Below, one piece after another: positions 59,131 through 64,000 of a DNA stretch of 64,000 nt; positions within the stretch are counted from its first letter, which is position 1, and every line of letters begins with the position of its first letter. The notes beneath the pieces are model-generated. The model did not search any database. It saw only the letters and a list, made by a program, of their open reading frames with translations, and was not told where the DNA came from. The DNA comes from Exiguobacterium sp. (lineage in GTDB: Bacteria; Bacillota; Bacilli; Exiguobacteriales; Exiguobacteriaceae), in the NCBI RefSeq assembly GCF_020832205.1, contig NZ_JAFIFD010000033.1:62001-126000 (forward strand). Reading direction: 5' to 3'. The position numbers were made by a program, and so were the translations under genes.

Positions 59131-59927
59131 CGACGCCGATGCAATCTGAACAAAAAGATATCCGTTTCATCATTGAACGCCAAGATGGACCGGATCAACC
59201 GACATATACCGAGGAGTTCATGGTTCCGTACCGTCCGAACATGAACGTCATCTCGGCACTCATGGAAATCCGCCGGAACCCGGTCAACGCCGAAGGCAAC
59301 AAGACGACACCGATCAACTGGGACATGAACTGTCTCGAAGAAGTGTGTGGCGCCTGTTCGATGATCATCAACGGCAAACCGCGCCAATCGTGTACGGCGC
59401 TCGTCGATAAGCTCGAGCAACCGATCCGCTTGTCGCCGATGAAGACGTTCCCGGTCATCCGTGACCTTCAAGTCGACCGTCAGCGCATGTTCGACGCCTT
59501 GAAAAAAGTGAAGGCGTGGGTCCCGATCGACGGCACGTACGACCTCGGTCCAGGACCGCGGATGCCTGAGAACAAACGGCAATGGGCGTATGAACTATCG
59601 AAATGTATGACGTGTGGTGTCTGCCTCGAGGCGTGCCCGAACGTCAACGACAAGTCGAACTTTATCGGGCCGGCGGCACTCTCGCAAGTCCGTCTCTTCA
59701 ACTCGCACCCGACAGGCGCCTTCCATGCGGAAGATCGTCTCGAGGCGCTCATGGAAGACGGCGGCATCATGCAGTGCGGAAACGCACAAAACTGTGTCGA
59801 GGTTTGTCCGAAAGGCATCCCGCTCACGACGTCAATCGCTGCGATGAACCGTCAGACGACGCTTCACTCGTTCAAATCGTTCTTCGGAAGCGACAAAGGC
59901 CGCACCGGTTCTGCGGTTGAGGCGTAA
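59127..59927 (+). CDS. sdhB: Succinate dehydrogenase iron-sulfur subunit
   Basis: CLEEVCGACSMIINGKPRQSC; CMTCGVCLEACPNV. Confidence 0.97.
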   Translation: MTTPMQSEQKDIRFIIERQDGPDQPTYTEEFMVPYRPNMNVISALMEIRRNPVNAEGNKTTPINWDMNCLEEVCGACSMIINGKPRQSCTALVDKLEQPIRLSPMKTFPVIRDLQVDRQRMFDALKKVKAWVPIDGTYDLGPGPRMPENKRQWAYELSKCMTCGVCLEACPNVNDKSNFIGPAALSQVRLFNSHPTGAFHAEDRLEALMEDGGIMQCGNAQNCVEVCPKGIPLTTSIAAMNRQTTLHSFKSFFGSDKGRTGSAVEA

Positions 59928-59936
59928 GGGTCGCCG

Positions 59937-60377
59937 ATGACGAAATACTTCCGCGAACCCGATTGGGAAACACGTGTCAAAAGAGGGGTCGCCCTCGACG
60001 TCAAGGTCCGCTTCTCCGAGTGTGACCCGTACGGCCACATGAACAACACGATTCCGTTCATCTATTTTGAAGATGCGCGGATCGAGTTGCTCGAGACGAC
60101 AGGTTTTTCGTTGAAAGACGGCTTCGTCGTCGTGGCGGACGCCCAGTGCGACTATGTAAGACAAGTGATGCCGCGTCAACAGCTGAGCGTGTATGCCAAT
60201 GTCTTGACGGTCGGAAACACTTCATGTGATATTCATTACGGGGCGTATGACGGAGATCAACTGCTATTTGCCGGCCGCACGAGCCTCGTGCATTTGTCGA
60301 AAGACGGCCGTCCGGCGGAATGGACTCCAGAATATAAAAATCGCTTGCAGAATTTTTGCGAATCCGCTATCATTTGA
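59937..60377 (+). CDS. Acyl-CoA thioesterase (4HBT fold)
   Basis: FSECDPYGHMNNTIPFIYFEDARIELL. Confidence 0.87.
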   Translation: MTKYFREPDWETRVKRGVALDVKVRFSECDPYGHMNNTIPFIYFEDARIELLETTGFSLKDGFVVVADAQCDYVRQVMPRQQLSVYANVLTVGNTSCDIHYGAYDGDQLLFAGRTSLVHLSKDGRPAEWTPEYKNRLQNFCESAII

Positions 60378-60397
60378 TAATGAGTTCACAAACAATT

Positions 60398-60421
60398 ATT
60401 CTGCCGGTTCGCCCGCAGAAT
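60398..60421 (+). other. UUCG-tetraloop hairpin in ptsH 5' UTR
   Basis: ATTCTGC-C-GG-TTCG-CC-C-GCAGAAT. Confidence 0.5.
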
Positions 60422-60448
60422 TGAAATTTGAAGGGAGACCATCACGTC

Positions 60449-60712
60449 ATGGAAAAAACATTCACAGTCGTTGCTGATTCAGGAATTCACGCTCGTCCAG
60501 CTACTCAGCTCGTAAACACAGCTTCTAAGTTCCAATCAGATATCAACCTCGAGTACAACGGTAAGACAGTTAACTTGAAGTCGATCATGGGTGTACTTTC
60601 ACTCGGAATCGCGAAAGACTCAACAATCAAAATCACTGCAGCAGGTGACGATGCAGAAGAAGCGATCAACACGCTTTCTGACATGCTCACTAGCGAAGGT
60701 CTTGCTCAGTAA
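60449..60712 (+). CDS. ptsH: Phosphocarrier protein HPr
   Basis: [12 protein letters not shown] (His15) and [12 protein letters not shown] (Ser46). Confidence 0.93.
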   Translation: MEKTFTVVADSGIHARPATQLVNTASKFQSDINLEYNGKTVNLKSIMGVLSLGIAKDSTIKITAAGDDAEEAINTLSDMLTSEGLAQ

Positions 60713-60723
60713 TTCGGGCAACG

Positions 60724-60760
60724 GACGAGGCGGCCAATCGGCTACCTCGTCTTTTTGTTT
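60724..60760 (+). terminator. Intrinsic terminator
   Basis: GACGAGGCGGC-CAATC-GGCTACCTCGTC-TTTTT. Confidence 0.65.
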
Positions 60761-60829
60761 GTCACGGGACCGTTTCTTTTGCCGGAACGGCTTTTTTGGT
60801 AAGATAGATGGGAATGGAAGTGATCAATA

Positions 60830-61633
60830 GTGAAACGAGCGATTGGAGTACTCGATTCCGGGGTCGGCGGCTTGACGGTAGTCAAAGAACTGATGCGCCA
60901 ACTCCCAAAAGAAGAAATTATCTATATCGGTGACACGGAACGTTGTCCGTACGGACCGCGCCCGCACGATGAGATTGAAGCATATACGTGGGAACTGATC
61001 GAGTTCCTGCTCAGCAAAAACGTGAAGATGATCGTCATCGCCTGCAACACGGCGACGGCCGTCGTCTTGAAAGAAGCGCGCAAGCGACTTCACATCCCGG
61101 TCATTGGGGTCATCGATCCTGGTGCCCGCGCTGCCGTCAAAGGCACGCGCAACAAACATATCGGTGTCATCGGCACGAAGATGACGATCGAGAGCAACTC
61201 GTACGAGACGGCACTCCGTCACGTGGCGGGCGAAGTCGACGTCTATTCGCTCGCTTGCCCGCCGTTCGTCCCGCTCGTCGAAGCGGGGGAACTTGACGGG
61301 GAACGTGTCCGGTCGATCGTCGAGGAGACGCTCCGTCCGCTCCAACCTTCGGAGATGGACACGCTCATCCTCGGCTGCACGCATTATCCGCTTCTCGCAC
61401 CGGTCATCCAGGACGTCGTCGGTCCGGACGTCCACCTCATCTCGTCTGGGGATGAGACGGCACTCGAAGTGGCGGCCATTCTCGATTTCCAAGAGCTCGA
61501 GAACGACCTCGACACCGTCCCGGCTCACCAGTTTTACGCGACCGGGGACGTCGACATGTTCAATCGATTGGCGACAGAGTGGCTCGGTCTTTCCGTCGAG
61601 GCGGAGAAAGTGGAGGTGTCGCTAAATGCGTAA
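60830..61633 (+). CDS. racE: Glutamate racemase
   Basis: [39 protein letters not shown]. Confidence 0.96.
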   Translation: MKRAIGVLDSGVGGLTVVKELMRQLPKEEIIYIGDTERCPYGPRPHDEIEAYTWELIEFLLSKNVKMIVIACNTATAVVLKEARKRLHIPVIGVIDPGARAAVKGTRNKHIGVIGTKMTIESNSYETALRHVAGEVDVYSLACPPFVPLVEAGELDGERVRSIVEETLRPLQPSEMDTLILGCTHYPLLAPVIQDVVGPDVHLISSGDETALEVAAILDFQELENDLDTVPAHQFYATGDVDMFNRLATEWLGLSVEAEKVEVSLNA

Positions 61634-62375
61634 CGAACGTAAACACGACGAATTAAGAACAGTCGAGATTATTCCGCACGTGAACAAACATGCGGAAGGC
61701 TCGGTCCTCATCTCAATCGGCGACACGAAAGTCATCTGTACGGCGACTGTCGAGGAGCGCGTCCCGAACTTCTTGCGCGGGAAAAAACAAGGGTGGATCA
61801 ACGCCGAGTACGCGATGCTCCCCCGCGCGACGGGGGACCGGACCGTGCGCGAAGCGGTACGCGGGAAACAGTCGGGTCGGACGATGGAAATTCAACGGTT
61901 GATCGCTCGAAGTTTACGCTCGGTCGTCGACTTGGAACGACTCGGCGAGCGGACGATTTGGATCGACTGTGACGTCATCCAAGCGGACGGCGGCACACGG
62001 ACGGCTTCGATCACCGGCGGTTTTTGTGCGCTCGTCCTCGCGGTCGACGCGCTCATCCGCCAAGGGAAACTGGCGGACACCCCGATCAAAGAAGGCGTCG
62101 CCGCCATCTCGGTCGGACGGACCGATGTGCTCGTCCTCGATTTGAATTATGAGGAAGACGCGGCGGCCGAAGTCGACATGAACGTCGTCATGACGGCGAG
62201 CGGTCGTTTCGTCGAAGTGCAAGGCACAGGTGAAGAGGCGACGTTCACGCTCCAAGAGATGAACGACATGCTCTTGCTCGCCCAAGGCGGGATCGAGCAG
62301 CTGTTCAAAGCAGCGGAAGATGCGCTCGGCGCCTCATGGTGGTACGTCGGTGAACAGATGGAGGAAACGACATGA
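61626..62375 (+). CDS. rph: Ribonuclease PH
   Basis: [46 protein letters not shown]. Confidence 0.97.
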   Translation: MRNERKHDELRTVEIIPHVNKHAEGSVLISIGDTKVICTATVEERVPNFLRGKKQGWINAEYAMLPRATGDRTVREAVRGKQSGRTMEIQRLIARSLRSVVDLERLGERTIWIDCDVIQADGGTRTASITGGFCALVLAVDALIRQGKLADTPIKEGVAAISVGRTDVLVLDLNYEEDAAAEVDMNVVMTASGRFVEVQGTGEEATFTLQEMNDMLLLAQGGIEQLFKAAEDALGASWWYVGEQMEETT

Positions 62376-62962
62376 AATTGATTGTAGCAACACGAAACAA
62401 AGGGAAAGTCGTCGAAATCGAAGGCATGCTCACGCCGCTCGGTTTTGAAGTCGAGTCGTTGCTCGACTATCCGGACGCACCGGAGACGGACGAGACCGGG
62501 ACGACGTTCGAGGCGAACGCCGAACTAAAAGCGACCGAGGCGGCCCGTTACTTCGGTCACGCCGTGCTCGCCGATGACTCCGGGCTCGAAGTCGATGCGC
62601 TCGACGGGGCACCAGGTGTCCATTCGGCCCGTTTCGCCGGACCTGAGAAATCGGACGAAGCAAACAACGCGCTCCTGCTCGAAAAGTTGAACGGAGCGAC
62701 CGACCGGACGGCCCGTTTCATCTGCGCCCTCTGTCTCGCCAAACCGTCGGGGGAGACGCTCACCGTTCGAGGCACGATCGAAGGGACGATCGGCTACGCG
62801 CCGCACGGTGAGAACGGATTCGGATACGACCCGCTCTTCATCGTCCCGTCGCTTCATAAGACGGCGGCCGAGCTCGAGCGCGATGAAAAGGCAGCGGTCA
62901 GCCACCGCGGCCAAGCGTTACGTAAGTTGGAGGCAGAAATCATTTCGTTTATGGAAGGATGA
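62372..62962 (+). CDS. XTP/dITP diphosphatase (RdgB/Ham1)
   Basis: [42 protein letters not shown]. Confidence 0.95.
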   Translation: MKLIVATRNKGKVVEIEGMLTPLGFEVESLLDYPDAPETDETGTTFEANAELKATEAARYFGHAVLADDSGLEVDALDGAPGVHSARFAGPEKSDEANNALLLEKLNGATDRTARFICALCLAKPSGETLTVRGTIEGTIGYAPHGENGFGYDPLFIVPSLHKTAAELERDEKAAVSHRGQALRKLEAEIISFMEG

Positions 62963-63480
62963 GCCGTATGCGTTTTCTCGTAGTCAGTGACAGTCACGGA
63001 TTGACAGAAGAGCTAGTAACCATCTTCAACCGGCACGAAGAAGAGATTGACGACGCGTTCCACTGTGGCGATTCACAGCTCGCGCTCGTCGACGAGCCTT
63101 TGCTCCCGTATCGGACGGTGCGCGGCAACTGCGACTTCGGCGGGGACTTGCCGCTCGAGCGGGTCGAAACGACGCCGGCCGGGACGATATTGATCGTCCA
63201 CGGCCATCACCACGACGTCAAATACGACTTGAACCGGTTGCGTTACCGCGCCGAGGAAGTCGGGGCGAACGTCGTCTTGTTCGGCCATTCCCACGTCGCC
63301 GGTGCGTTGATCGAAGACGGGATCCTATACGTGAACCCAGGCTCGATACGGATGCCGCGCGGTCGGAGTGACAAGACGTATGCGCTCCTAGACCTCGAGA
63401 ACGGACAGGCTTCGGTCCACTTTTTCCGGTCTGAGGACGGCTCGGCCGTACCGGACCTCGATGTGAGCGGAAAGCTGTGA
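62959..63480 (+). CDS. Metallophosphoesterase (YsnB/YfcE-like)
   Basis: LVVSDSHGLTEEL..CGDSQ..VRGNCD..VHGHHHDV..GHSHVAG. Confidence 0.92.
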   Translation: MSRMRFLVVSDSHGLTEELVTIFNRHEEEIDDAFHCGDSQLALVDEPLLPYRTVRGNCDFGGDLPLERVETTPAGTILIVHGHHHDVKYDLNRLRYRAEEVGANVVLFGHSHVAGALIEDGILYVNPGSIRMPRGRSDKTYALLDLENGQASVHFFRSEDGSAVPDLDVSGKL

Positions 63481-63498
63481 CGGAATGAAAAGAAGGAA

Positions 63499-63527
63499 TT
63501 GACAGCAAACCATTTTTCTATTATAGT
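63499..63527 (+). promoter_or_regulatory. Sigma-A promoter of tRNA-Arg
   Basis: TTGACA (63499-63504)-N17-TATAGT (63522-63527). Confidence 0.8.
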
Positions 63528-63539
63528 TTTCTTGTCAAT

Positions 63540-63901
63540 GTCCCAATAGCTCAGCTGGATAGAGCAACGCCCTTCAAGACAAATAGGAGCCTTTATAGGG
63601 AAACCAAAACCTATAAAGTGGACGACACTATATCGGTGAAGCCTTAACAGATCATGCTGATGGTAATACCGAGGAAACTTGTATCTTTCGAGATCAAGCT
63701 GATTCGAAGGACTGAAGAGACATCTTTTCAGTGGTAGAGTCGGTAAAGGAACGGAGACGTTCGCGAGGTTCCGTAGAGACTACACGTGTCGCACCTGAAA
63801 CGGTGAAGATATAGTCCAGACTACAAACAACATGCGTTGGTGGCGAAAGCCATGGTGGTAAGCTAAGGCGTCGGTCGGGGGTTCGAATCCCTCTTGGGAC
63901 A
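63540..63901 (+). tRNA. tRNA-Arg(UCU), split: exon 1 63540-63574, exon 2 63863-63901 (discriminator A, CCA not encoded)
   Basis: Joined exons GTCCCAATAGCTCAGCTGGATAGAGCAACGCCCTT+CTAAGGCGTCGGTCGGGGGTTCGAATCCCTCTTGGGACA form a full cloverleaf: acceptor GTCCCAA/TTGGGAC, anticodon stem ACGCC/GGCGT, loop CTTCTAA, T arm GGGGG/CCCTC. Confidence 0.93.
63575..63862 (+). ncRNA. Group I self-splicing intron in tRNA anticodon loop (between nt 34 and 35)
   Basis: U before the 5' splice site, terminal G at the 3' end; P2 CTTTATAGG/CCTATAAAG; P3 CGACAC/GTGTCG; P7 AGACTA...AAGATATAGTCC; P8 CACC-TGAAAC-GGTG; P9 TGGC-GAAA-GCCA; no ORF. Confidence 0.9.
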
Positions 63902-63915
63902 CTTCCATTTAAAAT

Positions 63916-63948
63916 AGAGATAGCCTCCACGGGGGCTGTCTCTTTTTT
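63916..63948 (+). terminator. Intrinsic terminator of tRNA-Arg
   Basis: AGAGATAGCC-N8-GGCTGTCTCT-TTTTT. Confidence 0.85.
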
Positions 63949-64000
63949 CGTTTTTCTCGGGAAACATTTGACAATCGGCTTTTTCCTAAGGAAGATGGAG

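Noticed and set aside
63694-63930. 78-aa minus-strand ORF (..GSVPRGIRTPDRRLSLPPWL..)
   Set aside because: It is antisense to the intron and tRNA-Arg 3' exon; the GIRTPD-type peptide is a typical artefact of translating tRNA T-arm antisense.
1-64000. CRISPR arrays, prophage modules, transposases or integrases
   Set aside because: No regularly spaced repeats and no recognisable phage structural, integrase or IS transposase ORFs in the window.

Overview
This is a 64 kb chromosomal segment of a low-GC Gram-positive (Firmicutes). Gene content and order (zapA-cvpA-polX-mutS2-yshE, uvrC-sdhCAB-racE-rph-ysnA-ysnB, mrpA-G, lcfA/fadR/etfBA) look Bacillus/Exiguobacterium-like; the genus is inferred, not proven. 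Most of the window is ordinary core and housekeeping sequence. The strongest non-routine signals are: (1) a tRNA-Arg(UCU) gene at the right end interrupted in its anticodon loop by a ~288-nt ORF-less group I intron; (2) a leader upstream of an ABC-F ATPase with two overlapping micro-ORFs and an intrinsic terminator, consistent with ribosome-mediated attenuation; (3) a compact accessory locus (29.4-34.3 kb) with an AT-rich DUF262/DUF1524 (GmrSD-like) protein divergent from a coupled operon of MazG-like NTP-pyrophosphohydrolase, PLD-nuclease/SF2-helicase fusion and small winged-helix-like protein, a candidate defence system; (4) a RelB/RelE-type pair whose toxin gene has an in-frame stop while the antitoxin and its palindromic operator are intact; and (5) several readable regulatory sites (FadR boxes, cre sites, a YtrA-type operator, an OhrR-type palindrome, a WalR-like box). 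All calls come from reading the sequence and recalled family knowledge; no searches were run.
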